A stretch of DNA of 5,811 nucleotides from Jatrophihabitans sp. GTDB taxonomy: Bacteria > Actinomycetota > Actinomycetes > Mycobacteriales > Jatrophihabitantaceae. Under the pieces are notes generated by a model. The model did not search any database and was not told the DNA's origin. It saw nothing but the letters and a program-made list of their open reading frames with translations. Below, in pieces: positions 1-5,811 of this stretch. The stretch is from NCBI GenBank assembly GCA_004299665.1, contig SCQZ01000258.1, positions 1 to 5,811 of the forward strand. The letters run 5' to 3'. Positions within the stretch are counted from its first letter, which is position 1. Every line of letters starts with the position of its first letter. Position numbers and translations under genes: made by a program.

Positions 1-1663
1 TGTCGTCGGCACGGGCGTTCTCGCCGACGATCATGCCCTCGTACACCTCGATGCCGGGCCCGACGAACATCGTCCCGCGCTCCTGCAGGTTCGCGAGCGC
101 GAATCCCGTCGTGGCGCCCCGCCGGTCGGCGACCAGCGAGCCGGTGGGCCGGGTGCGGATGTCGCCGGCCCACGGCTCGTACCCCTCGTGGACGTGGTGC
201 AGCAGACCGGTGCCGCGGGTCTCGGTGAGGAACTCGGTGCGGAACCCGATCAGCCCGCGCGCCGGGACGAGGTACTCCATCCGGATCCACCCGGTGCCGT
301 GGTCGACCATCTGCTCCAGCCGCCCCTTGCGCAGCGCGAGCAACTGGATGACGACGCCCTGGTACTCGCTCGGCACGTCGATCGTCATCCGCTCGGTCGG
401 TTCGTGGACCTTCCCGTCCAAGGTGCGGGTGACGACCTGCGGTTTGCCCACCGTGATCTCGAAGCCCTCGCGGCGCATGATCTCGACCAGGACGGCCAGT
501 TGCAGTTCCCCGCGCCCCTGCACCTCCCAGGTGTCGGGGCGGTCGGTCGGCAGCACCCGGATCGAGACGTTGCCGACCAGTTCGGACTCCAGCCGGCCCA
601 GTACCTGACGCGCGGTCAGCCTGGTCCCGGATCCCCCGGCCAGCGGCGAGGTGTTGATGCCGATGGTCATCGAGATCGACGGCTCGTCGATGGTGATCAC
701 CGGCAGCGGGCGCGGGTCGTCCGGGTCGGCGAGCGTCTCGCCGATGGTGATGTCCGGGATGCCCGCGATCGCGATGATGTCGCCCGGCCCGGCCTGCTCG
801 GCGGGGTACCGGTCCAGGGCTCTGGTCAACAGCAACTCGGTGATCTTGACTCGCTGCACGGAGCCGTCGGCCCGGCACCACGCCGCCTGCTGCCCCTTGC
901 GGATGGTGCCGTTGTGGACCCGGCACAGCGCGAGCCGCCCCAGGTAGGGCGAGGCGTCGAGGTTGGTGACGTGGGCCTGCAGGGGCGCGGCGTCGTCGTA
1001 GGACGGTGCGGGGATGGTCGCGAGGATCGTCGCGAACAGCGGCGCGAGGTTGGGTCCGTCGGGCATGGTGCCGTCCGCCGGCCGCTCGAGCGAGGCTCGC
1101 CCGGCCTTCGCCGACGCGTAGACGATCGGGAAGTCGAGCAGGTCGGCCGATTCGGGCGCGGCCGTGTCCATCAGGTCCAGGAACAGTTCGTAGGTCTCGT
1201 CCACGACCTCGCCGATGCGCGCGTCGGACCGGTCGACCTTGTTGATGACCAGGATCACCGGCAGCTTGGCGGCCAGGGCCTTGCGCAGCACGAAGCGCGT
1301 CTGGGGCAGCGGTCCCTCCGAGGCGTCGACCAGGAGCACGACGCCGTCCACCATCGACAGACCCCGCTCGACCTCCCCGCCGAAGTCGGCGTGGCCGGGG
1401 GTGTCGATGATGTTGATCGTCACGTGCTCGCCGGTCGGGGTGACGTGCTCGACCGCCGTGTTCTTCGCGAGGATCGTGATGCCCTTCTCGCGTTCGAGGT
1501 CGCCGGAGTCCATCACCCGCTCGGCGACGTCCCCGGTCTCGGCCTGGTGCTCGGTGAAGGCGCCGGACTGCCAGAGCATCGCGTCGACGAGGGTGGTCTT
1601 GCCGTGATCGACGTGAGCCACGATCGCGATGTTGCGCAGGTCGGTGCGCTGCTGCAGCGTCAA
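1..1663 (-). CDS. typA: Translational GTPase TypA/BipA (C-terminus cut by window edge)
   Basis: TypA/BipA is an EF-G-like GTPase that binds the 70S ribosome and supports 50S assembly and stress or cold adaptation. Reading the minus strand gives an uninterrupted 554-codon frame. The G-domain motifs are all present: G1 AHVDHGKTT (residues 16-24), switch I REKGITILAKN, G3 DTPGH (87-91), G4 NKVD (141-144) and a G5-like SAKAG. The domain II beta-barrel follows, then the TypA signatures GRGELQLAVLVE, PSEYQGVV, RGLIGFRTEFLTETRG and, at the edge, YEGMIVGENARADD. Family members have about 610-640 residues, so roughly 60-85 C-terminal residues are missing. The start is a TTG (1663-1661) with GAAGG 8 nt upstream. 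No ATG or GTG was found in frame in the upstream sequence I translated. It is divergent from the acyl-CoA ligase gene. Family assignment is certain; the exact start is inferred. Confidence 0.97.
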   Translation of the reverse strand, partial: MTLQQRTDLRNIAIVAHVDHGKTTLVDAMLWQSGAFTEHQAETGDVAERVMDSGDLEREKGITILAKNTAVEHVTPTGEHVTINIIDTPGHADFGGEVERGLSMVDGVVLLVDASEGPLPQTRFVLRKALAAKLPVILVINKVDRSDARIGEVVDETYELFLDLMDTAAPESADLLDFPIVYASAKAGRASLERPADGTMPDGPNLAPLFATILATIPAPSYDDAAPLQAHVTNLDASPYLGRLALCRVHNGTIRKGQQAAWCRADGSVQRVKITELLLTRALDRYPAEQAGPGDIIAIAGIPDITIGETLADPDDPRPLPVITIDEPSISMTIGINTSPLAGGSGTRLTARQVLGRLESELVGNVSIRVLPTDRPDTWEVQGRGELQLAVLVEIMRREGFEITVGKPQVVTRTLDGKVHEPTERMTIDVPSEYQGVVIQLLALRKGRLEQMVDHGTGWIRMEYLVPARGLIGFRTEFLTETRGTGLLHHVHEGYEPWAGDIRTRPTGSLVADRRGATTGFALANLQERGTMFVGPGIEVYEGMIVGENARADD

Positions 1664-1671
1664 GGGATTGG

Positions 1672-1676
1672 CCTTC
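1672..1676 (-). promoter_or_regulatory. Ribosome binding site deciding the TTG start of typA
   Basis: GAAGG reads on the minus strand with an 8-nt gap to TTG at 1663. It supports the rare TTG codon as the start, since no other start codon lies nearby in frame. Confidence 0.6.
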
Positions 1677-1704
1677 GGGTTTCGAGCCGGATGCGGTGCC
1701 GTCG

Positions 1705-1710
1705 ATTCTA
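1705..1710 (-). promoter_or_regulatory. Possible -10 element of the typA promoter
   Basis: TAGAAT on the minus strand fits the TANNNT pattern of SigA-type -10 boxes, one of few such matches in this GC-rich gap. It would place the start of transcription near 1698 and give a leader of about 35 nt including the GAAGG site. No convincing -35 hexamer sits 16-19 bp upstream, so this is tentative. Confidence 0.3.
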
Positions 1711-1790
1711 CGGAAGCCGGTACCGGGCACGGTCGCCCAGCACGACGGCCGATGCTGCGTCACACTCGACCACGGCCGTGCACCCATCCC

Positions 1791-1796
1791 GAGGAG
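1791..1796 (+). promoter_or_regulatory. Ribosome binding site of the acyl-CoA ligase gene
   Basis: GAGGAG lies 6 nt upstream of ATG 1803. It decides this start over an in-frame ATG at 1629, which would add 58 residues without family character and overlap the typA start region. Confidence 0.8.
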
Positions 1797-1802
1797 CCTT
1801 CG

Positions 1803-3569
1803 ATGACCGAACCGAGCACGCTGTGCGAGGCGTTCCAGGCCACCGCGGCCCGCTACGGCGATCGCGTCGCGATCCGGGCGAGCGACGGGTCGCTGTCGCT
1901 CACGTGGCGCGAGTACGGCGAACGGGTGCGCACGCTGGCCGCGGGGCTGGCGGGCCTCGGGGTCCGTGCCGGCGACACCGTCGCGCTGATGCTCGCGAAC
2001 CGCCCCGAGTTCCACGTCTGCGACACGGCGGTGCTGCACATGGGCGCCACGCCCTTCTCGGTCTACAACACCCTCGCACCGCAACAGATCGCGTACCTGT
2101 TCGCGAACGCCGGCAACCGGGTCGTGATCTGCGAGCGCCAGTTCCTCGACCGCGTGCGCGCCGCCGTCGCGGGCTCGACCGTCGAGCACATCGTCTGCGT
2201 CGACGCCGGGGAACCGGGGACGCTCGCGCTGGAGGAGGTCACCGCCCGCCCTGACCCCGCGTTCGACTTCGACGCCTCCTGGCGGGCGATCCGGTCGCAG
2301 GACGTCCTGACGATCATCTACACCTCCGGGACCACCGGTCCGCCGAAGGGCGTGGAACTGACCCACGCGAACATGCTCGCGGAACTGCGGGCGACTGACG
2401 CGGTGACCGCGGCGGGACCGCAGGACACCGTCGTGTCCTACCTGCCGGACGCCCACATCGCGAACCGGTGGGGTTCGCACTACGCGAACATGTTCACCGG
2501 CGTCCAGGTCGTCACCGTGGCCGACCTCAGGTCCCTGGTGACGGTCCTGCCGCAGGTTCGCCCGACGCTGTTCGGCGGGGTGCCGCAGGTCTGGTACAAG
2601 CTCAAGGCCGGCCTGGATGCGGCCCTGGCGGCCGAGCCGAGCATCGCGAAGCGCAAGCTCGCGGCCTGGGCGATCGGCGTCGGCAGCGAGGTCGTGCGGC
2701 GCCGCTCCGACGGCAGGGCGGTCCCGATCGGGATGCGTGTTCGGCACCGGGTTGCCGAGCGCCTGGTGCTGTCCCGGATCCGGGCCAGGATCGGGCTGGA
2801 CCGCGTGCGGGTCGCCGTCTCGGGCGCCTCCGCGATCGCGCCGGACGTGCTCGTGTTCGTGCTCGGCATCGGCATCCCCTGCTGCGAGCTGTGGGGCATG
2901 TCGGAGCTGACGTGCACGGCGACGCTGAACCGCCCCGACGCCGTCCGCATCGGCACCGTCGGCCCGCCCGTGCCCGGGCTGGAACTGTCGCTGGCCGACG
3001 ACGGGGAACTACTGGCTCGCGGGCCGCTGGTCATGAAGGGTTACCGCAACGACCCGCAGCGGACGGCCGAGGCGATCGACGCCGACGGGTGGCTGCACAC
3101 CGGGGACATCGCCACCATGGACGCCGACGGCTACGTGACGATCGTCGACCGGAAGAAGGAGTTGATCATCAACGCGGCGGGCAAGAACATGTCCCCGGCC
3201 AACATCGAGGGCACCGTCAAGGCCGCCTGCCCGCTGGCCGGTTCGATCGCCGCGATCGGCAACGACCGCCCCTACGTCGTCGCCCTGATCACGCTCGACC
3301 CGGATGCCTGCGCCGCCTTCGCCGCCGCCCGCGGCCTGGGTGCCTCGTCGCCCGCCGAACTCGCCGCCGAACCGGTGGTGCAGCAGGCCGTGGACGCCGG
3401 CGTGCGGGCGGCCAACGAGAAGCTCTCCCGCGTCGAGCAGATCAAGAGGTTCACGATCCTGCCGGCGACCTGGGAGCCCGGCGGCGAGGAGGTCACGCCG
3501 ACCATGAAGCTCCGGCGCAAGCCGATCGCGGCCAAGTACGCCCGGGAGATCGAGGCCCTGTACGCGTAG
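1803..3569 (+). CDS. Long-chain fatty acid-CoA ligase (FadD15/FAA1-like AMP-forming synthetase)
   Basis: This 588-residue enzyme should activate long-chain fatty acids to acyl-CoA through an acyl-adenylate, using ATP and CoA. It would feed beta-oxidation or lipid synthesis at the cytosolic face of the membrane. The adenylate-forming motifs appear in order. The P-loop YTSGTTGPPKG is at 173-183. SYLPDAHIA (212-220) corresponds to the FAA1-type SFLPLAH segment. WGMSE (364-368) stands for the usual YGxTE. HTGD (432-435) carries the ribose-binding Asp435. DRKKE (449-453) is the hinge, followed by GKNMSP (460-465). The C-terminal TPTMKLRRK carries the likely catalytic Lys569. The N-terminal CDTAVLHMGATPFSVYNT segment is typical of the COG1022 group. 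Length is normal for FadD15-like proteins and no domain is missing. ATG 1803 has a good GAGGAG site. It appears monocistronic. Chain-length preference cannot be read from the sequence. Confidence 0.95.
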   Translation: MTEPSTLCEAFQATAARYGDRVAIRASDGSLSLTWREYGERVRTLAAGLAGLGVRAGDTVALMLANRPEFHVCDTAVLHMGATPFSVYNTLAPQQIAYLFANAGNRVVICERQFLDRVRAAVAGSTVEHIVCVDAGEPGTLALEEVTARPDPAFDFDASWRAIRSQDVLTIIYTSGTTGPPKGVELTHANMLAELRATDAVTAAGPQDTVVSYLPDAHIANRWGSHYANMFTGVQVVTVADLRSLVTVLPQVRPTLFGGVPQVWYKLKAGLDAALAAEPSIAKRKLAAWAIGVGSEVVRRRSDGRAVPIGMRVRHRVAERLVLSRIRARIGLDRVRVAVSGASAIAPDVLVFVLGIGIPCCELWGMSELTCTATLNRPDAVRIGTVGPPVPGLELSLADDGELLARGPLVMKGYRNDPQRTAEAIDADGWLHTGDIATMDADGYVTIVDRKKELIINAAGKNMSPANIEGTVKAACPLAGSIAAIGNDRPYVVALITLDPDACAAFAAARGLGASSPAELAAEPVVQQAVDAGVRAANEKLSRVEQIKRFTILPATWEPGGEEVTPTMKLRRKPIAAKYAREIEALYA

Positions 3570-3590
3570 GCGGCGCCGGCAGCCGCAGTT
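3570..3590 (+). terminator. Weak hairpin after the acyl-CoA ligase gene
   Basis: GCGGC (3570-3574) pairs with GCCGC (3582-3586) across a 7-nt loop, directly after the TAG stop, and is followed by AGTT then GTT. The 5-bp stem is short and the tail only modestly T-rich, so it is a weak intrinsic terminator candidate. It sits in a 43-bp gap between convergent genes, where termination is expected. Confidence 0.3.
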
Positions 3591-3612
3591 GTTCAGGGGC
3601 CCGATCGGCCGC

Positions 3613-4344
3613 TCACGCGAGCCGCGCCAGGACCGGCATGGCGACGACGCCGTTGGCGCGCAGGTTGGCGCGCACGTAGGTACGGAACGTGCGGCGGCGG
3701 AACTGCTCGACCGCCAGCCGTAACGGACCCCGGCCGTCCCACCGTGCATGGTTGATCAGGACGAAGCCCGCGGGGTCGGACGGCGCCAGCAGGGTGGAGT
3801 TGTCCAGCCCGGCCTCGGCGACGTACCAGGCCGCGAGGTGCTCCCACAGCCGCGTGAGGTCCTCCCGGTCGGTGCCAACGAAGTGGTTGAACAGGAACAG
3901 CCCCTGCCGGTGGTGGTCGACGTCGCCGAGGCTGCGGGTGCACGTGGCCGAGGTGGCATACACGTCGGCGCTCGCGTCCTGCAGCAACCGCGCGAGTTGC
4001 ACGTACGCCGGTTCGGTCCGCACCGCCTCGGCGGCAGCGGGCGAGCTCGTCTCGACGAGGACGGCCACGTCGAAGCGCGCGGACCGCCCGGCCCGGGGGC
4101 GGATCGGGGGGATCAGCACCGCGCGGTACACGGTGACGGACCTCACGTCCGGCTGCCGCTCAAGTTGGGCCGCGGCGCGCTTGAGGTCGGCGAGAAGCCG
4201 GGTGCGCCGGGCGTTGCGGCGCACGAACGGCGGCCCGGCGGGTGGGGCCACGGCGGCGGCCAGGTACCGGAAGCCGCTGGGTGACGGCCGCAGCAGGTCG
4301 GGGGCGGCGGGGTAACGCCCGGCGTCGGTGAGATGAAGTGCCAT
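3613..4344 (-). CDS. Conserved hypothetical protein, possible tandem ferredoxin-like (dimeric alpha/beta barrel) fold
   Basis: I cannot name this 243-residue protein. No signal peptide or membrane helix is visible. It has an Arg-rich helical stretch (about 42-64) and then two similarly built halves. The first has strands VTVYRAVLIPP (71-80) and FDVAVLVET (91-99), a helix (about 102-122) and a further strand. The second has LFLFNHFVG (149-157), a helix with LWEHLAAWY (166-174), GLDNSTLL (179-186), VLINHARWDG (195-204) and a C-terminal RANLRANGVVAMP stretch (225-237). The strand-helix-strand layout with His/Asn/Trp-rich conserved-looking patches resembles duplicated dimeric alpha/beta-barrel proteins, but that is fold guessing, not a motif match. 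The start is the first ATG after an in-frame TAG (4365-4363). There is no Shine-Dalgarno site, and a promoter is placed for a leaderless mRNA. It is divergent from the MarR gene and so is its likely target. Confidence 0.8.
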   Translation of the reverse strand: MALHLTDAGRYPAAPDLLRPSPSGFRYLAAAVAPPAGPPFVRRNARRTRLLADLKRAAAQLERQPDVRSVTVYRAVLIPPIRPRAGRSARFDVAVLVETSSPAAAEAVRTEPAYVQLARLLQDASADVYATSATCTRSLGDVDHHRQGLFLFNHFVGTDREDLTRLWEHLAAWYVAEAGLDNSTLLAPSDPAGFVLINHARWDGRGPLRLAVEQFRRRTFRTYVRANLRANGVVAMPVLARLA

Positions 4345-4351
4345 GGCACAA

Positions 4352-4380
4352 ACGTTAGATATCTAATCGTTAGATGTCAA
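4352..4380 (-). promoter_or_regulatory. Promoter of the 243-residue hypothetical gene (leaderless)
   Basis: On the minus strand a perfect -35 TTGACA (4380-4375) is followed by exactly 17 bp and TAACGT (4357-4352), which fits TANNNT. Only 7 nt separate this -10 from the ATG at 4344, so transcription should begin at or next to the start codon. This agrees with the lack of a Shine-Dalgarno site. Confidence 0.6.
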
Positions 4381-4386
4381 TGCTAA
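4353..4386. promoter_or_regulatory. Probable MarR operator: palindrome plus direct repeat
   Basis: TTAGATATCTAA (4355-4366) is a perfect 12-bp palindrome flanked by AACG on the left and, one base out of register, CGTT on the right. CGTTAGATATC (4353-4363) recurs as CGTTAGATGTC (4368-4378), one mismatch in 11 and 15 bp apart. A looser TTAG-N9-CTAA inverted repeat spans 4370-4386. The perfect palindrome lies between and across the -35 and -10 of the minus promoter and close to the marR -10. A dimeric MarR protein bound here would block both genes. Operator function is inferred from position and symmetry. Confidence 0.65.
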
Positions 4387-4389
4387 TCT
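4384..4389 (+). promoter_or_regulatory. -10 element of the marR promoter (leaderless)
   Basis: TAATCT fits TANNNT and ends 6 nt before ATG 4396, so the mRNA would start on the A of the start codon. No Shine-Dalgarno site precedes the ATG, and no recognisable -35 is seen in the overlapping repeats. Confidence 0.45.
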
Positions 4390-4395
4390 GCGCGC

Positions 4396-4869
4396 ATGCC
4401 GGGACCGCCCGTGGAGACGCCTGTCGGACTGCTGCTCGCCGGCACCGCGAAGGCGGTGAGCCGGGCCTTCGACGACGCGCTCGTGGCCGCCGGCGGATCG
4501 CTGCCGGTATGGCTGATCCTCATCTCGCTCGTGTCGCGGCGGCCCGCGACCCAGCGCGAACTGGCCGAGGCGGTGGGCATCCGCGGCGCCACGCTGACCC
4601 ACCACCTCGTCGCGATGGAGGCCGACGGACTGGTGACGCGCCGGCGGGAGCCGGGGAACCGCCGGGTTCAGGTGGTCGAACTCACCACCGAGGGGCGGGC
4701 GGCGTTCACGGCCATGCGCGGCGCGGCGATCGCCTTCGACCGGCGGCTGCGTCACGGCCTGGGCGAGGCCGATCTGCACGCGTTGCGCGACCTGCTCGCG
4801 CGACTGGCGGCCAACGTCGCCCCGACGCGAGCCGCGCAGCCGCCGCGACGCGGGGCCGACTCCTGCTGA
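4396..4869 (+). CDS. MarR-family transcriptional regulator
   Basis: This 157-residue cytosolic DNA-binding protein has the MarR winged helix-turn-helix layout. N-terminal dimerisation and linker helices cover about 8-48. The HTH has TQRELAEAVGI (52-62) and a recognition helix ATLTHHLVAMEADGLV (65-80). The wing is TRRREPGNRRVQVVELT (81-97), and C-terminal helices (about 100-141) complete the dimer interface. MarR proteins usually repress a divergent target and themselves, and release DNA on binding a small ligand. Here the likely target is the divergent 243-residue gene, with a palindrome between them. The ATG follows an in-frame TAA (4384-4386) and lacks a Shine-Dalgarno site, so a leaderless start is likely. 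GTG at codon 6 is the alternative. The C-terminus ends in an Arg/Pro-rich tail whose stop codon lies inside a perfect inverted repeat. The ligand is unknown. Confidence 0.93.
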   Translation: MPGPPVETPVGLLLAGTAKAVSRAFDDALVAAGGSLPVWLILISLVSRRPATQRELAEAVGIRGATLTHHLVAMEADGLVTRRREPGNRRVQVVELTTEGRAAFTAMRGAAIAFDRRLRHGLGEADLHALRDLLARLAANVAPTRAAQPPRRGADSC

Positions 4870-4921
4870 TCAACTCGCCCGCAGGCCCGGGTTCACGGGG
4901 GGCAAGGGCGAGTTGATCAGC
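4865..4921. repeat. Perfect 16-bp inverted repeat (terminator or REP/MITE-like palindrome)
   Basis: GCTGATCAACTCGCCC (4865-4880) and its exact complement (4906-4921) flank a 25-nt GC-rich loop that can itself pair, for example GCCC 4885-4888 with GGGC 4900-4903. The left arm contains the marR stop codon TGA (4867-4869). No T-run follows on either side and no target-site duplication is seen. It lies between the convergent marR and kinase genes, so a bidirectional terminator is the simplest reading. The length and perfection of the stem also fit a dispersed REP or small non-autonomous element. Confidence 0.8.
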
Positions 4922-4976
4922 GTTGAATCTGAACTCGACCGTGTTCCGGCACGGAGAACGTCAGCGAGACATGGCT

Positions 4977-5498
4977 TCATCGTTGCCCGAGGAGGGCGAT
5001 GAGCGTGTCCACGATCTCGCCCGCGGTACGAGCAGATGTGTCGAACTCCAGAACCTCATCGGACCAAACGGCGTAGTCAGCGCGGCGACGCTGCACGTCC
5101 GCCCAGGTCGGCTCGCCGACGAGGGCGAGACCGCGGTCCCTGTCACTGAGTCTTCGCTCATGCTCTCGCTCATCGGAGATCACGAGGTGGACGAAGTCGA
5201 TTTGTGCACCGGTTCGCCCCGTCGCAGTCCGCCAGGTCTGCCGGGCCGCTTCGCTGTCGTTGACCGCATCGACGACGACATCATGGCCGAGCCGCAGATT
5301 CTGTTCCGCCATCGCACGCGACACCTCGTACGCGGCGACGCCGACCTGCCACCCTGACGTCAGACCGCAGCGAAGGATCGACTCCTCGACTGCGTCGATG
5401 GAAAGGTGGACCGACCCCGTGCGCGCGGCGAGTATCTCGGCGACGCTCGTCTTCCCGACGCCCGGGAGACCGGAGACTGCGACCAGACGACCGGTCAC
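4977..5498 (-). CDS. P-loop kinase (AAA_33-type, zeta-toxin/ChlPT-like superfamily), coupled to HigA
   Basis: This 173-residue soluble protein is a small P-loop NTPase built like a kinase. Walker A is GLPGVGKT (10-17). SIDAVEE (33-39) carries Asp35, the likely substrate or catalytic acid. VVVDAVN (74-80) is the second core strand. The Arg-rich EHERRLSDRDR (112-122) would be the lid over ATP. The C-terminal part has PTWADVQ and a final EFDTS strand, as in AAA_33 proteins. It is full length for stand-alone members of that group but much shorter than zeta toxins, which have over 250 residues. The substrate is unknown. The start is GTG 5498, which shares GTGA with the stop of the upstream HigA gene, and GAAGG lies 4 nt upstream inside that gene. 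The two should be translationally coupled. It could act as a toxin, a regulator or an unrelated metabolic kinase. Confidence 0.87.
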   Translation of the reverse strand: MTGRLVAVSGLPGVGKTSVAEILAARTGSVHLSIDAVEESILRCGLTSGWQVGVAAYEVSRAMAEQNLRLGHDVVVDAVNDSEAARQTWRTATGRTGAQIDFVHLVISDEREHERRLSDRDRGLALVGEPTWADVQRRRADYAVWSDEVLEFDTSARTAGEIVDTLIALLGQR

Positions 5499-5782
5499 GC
5501 GACCTTCAACGGGGTGATCTTGGCGGCCTTGTCCCCCAACGCCCGCCGCTCGAGCCGCAGCTCGTAGTTCGACTGCAGGTTCATCCAGAGTTCCTCGGAG
5601 GTTCCGAAATACCGCGCCAGACGGATCGCCGTGTCCGCGGTGATCCCCCGCTTGCCGTGCACGATCTCATTGATCCGCCGCGGCGGCACACCGATGGACA
5701 CGGCCAGCTTGTTCTGGGTGATACCGAAGCCCTCGATGAAGTCCTCCATGAGGACCTCCCCCGGATGGATCGGCTCGATCAA
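5495..5782 (-). CDS. higA: HigA-family addiction module antitoxin (XRE HTH)
   Basis: HigA antitoxins bind the RelE-like mRNA interferase HigB and repress their own operon. The 95-residue frame shows the family pattern: IHPGEVLMEDF (5-15), an XRE helix-turn-helix TQNKLAVSIGVPPRRINEIV (22-41), then HGKRGITADTAIRLARYFGT (42-61) and ELWMNLQSNYELR (65-77). The short basic tail ends at TGA 5497-5495, overlapping the kinase start by 4 bp. The start given is TTG 5782, but the frame stays open to the window edge (upstream residues read NSSTTTETD). The true start may therefore lie just outside. The family's usual order is toxin then antitoxin, so a higB would be expected beyond 5811. That toxin is not visible here, and the kinase is the only partner seen. 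Confidence 0.92.
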   Translation of the reverse strand: MIEPIHPGEVLMEDFIEGFGITQNKLAVSIGVPPRRINEIVHGKRGITADTAIRLARYFGTSEELWMNLQSNYELRLERRALGDKAAKITPLKVA

Positions 5783-5811
5783 GTCTGTCTCAGTGGTGGT
5801 CGACGAGTTCG

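Noticed and set aside
1629..1802. An upstream ATG extending the acyl-CoA ligase by 58 residues.
   Set aside because: The added residues have no family character and overlap the typA start. ATG 1803 has a good GAGGAG site and begins where family members begin.
1664..1802. Search for a sigma-70-type promoter for the acyl-CoA ligase gene or a fatty-acid-responsive operator in the divergent gap.
   Set aside because: No convincing -10/-35 pair on the plus strand and no sizeable palindrome could be found by eye.
188..2254. A 688-codon plus-strand open frame across the typA region and into the ligase gene.
   Set aside because: It is antisense to typA and then out of frame with the ligase. Its translation is Arg/Gly/Asp-rich low-complexity sequence typical of a high-GC shadow, while the minus strand gives a perfect TypA.
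3598..3610. GGCC-CGATC-GGCC inverted repeat between the ligase and the hypothetical gene.
   Set aside because: A 4-bp GC stem in DNA of this composition is expected by chance, and no T-run follows.
2468..3679. A 403-codon plus-strand frame inside the ligase gene.
   Set aside because: It is a +1/-1 shadow rich in Arg and Gly. The ligase frame has all motifs of its family in order.
3009..3749. A 246-codon minus-strand frame antisense to the ligase 3' end.
   Set aside because: It has no recognisable domain and shadow-like composition, and it overlaps two better supported genes.
4923..5357. A 144-codon plus-strand frame opposite the kinase.
   Set aside because: It shows no motif, whereas the opposite strand encodes a clear P-loop kinase with Walker A and lid residues.

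Overview
The window is high-GC, gene-dense chromosomal DNA and looks like an actinobacterium. The evidence is GC-ending codons throughout, a FadD15/FAA1-type acyl-CoA synthetase, a TypA matching actinobacterial versions, and a divergent gene pair that appears to be transcribed without leaders. Genus cannot be given from the sequence alone.

Layout. (1) 1-1663, minus strand: typA/bipA, a ribosome-associated GTPase, cut by the left edge so that its C-terminus is missing. (2) 1664-1802: a 139-bp divergent promoter region. (3) 1803-3569, plus strand: a complete long-chain fatty acid-CoA ligase. (4) 3570-3612: a short convergent gap with a weak hairpin. (5) 3613-4344, minus strand: a 243-residue protein of unknown function, perhaps two ferredoxin-like halves. 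It is divergent from (6) 4396-4869, plus strand: a MarR-family repressor. The 51 bp between them hold a perfect 12-bp palindrome, an 11-bp direct repeat and promoter-like hexamers placed so that both mRNAs would begin at or next to their ATG. This looks like an autoregulated regulator-target pair. (7) 4865-4921: a perfect 16-bp inverted repeat overlapping the marR stop codon, probably a bidirectional terminator or a REP/MITE-like palindrome. (8) 4977-5811, minus strand: a two-gene unit in which a HigA-type antitoxin overlaps a small P-loop kinase by 4 bp (GTGA). The antitoxin may begin beyond the right edge, where a higB toxin would be expected.

Regions 1-3 are ordinary core genome. The candidates for new biology are the HigA-kinase unit, which recalls PezAT-like antitoxin-kinase pairs but carries a different antitoxin family and a minimal kinase, and the MarR/unknown-protein pair with its compact operator. 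No RNA genes, CRISPR arrays, transposases or integrases were seen.
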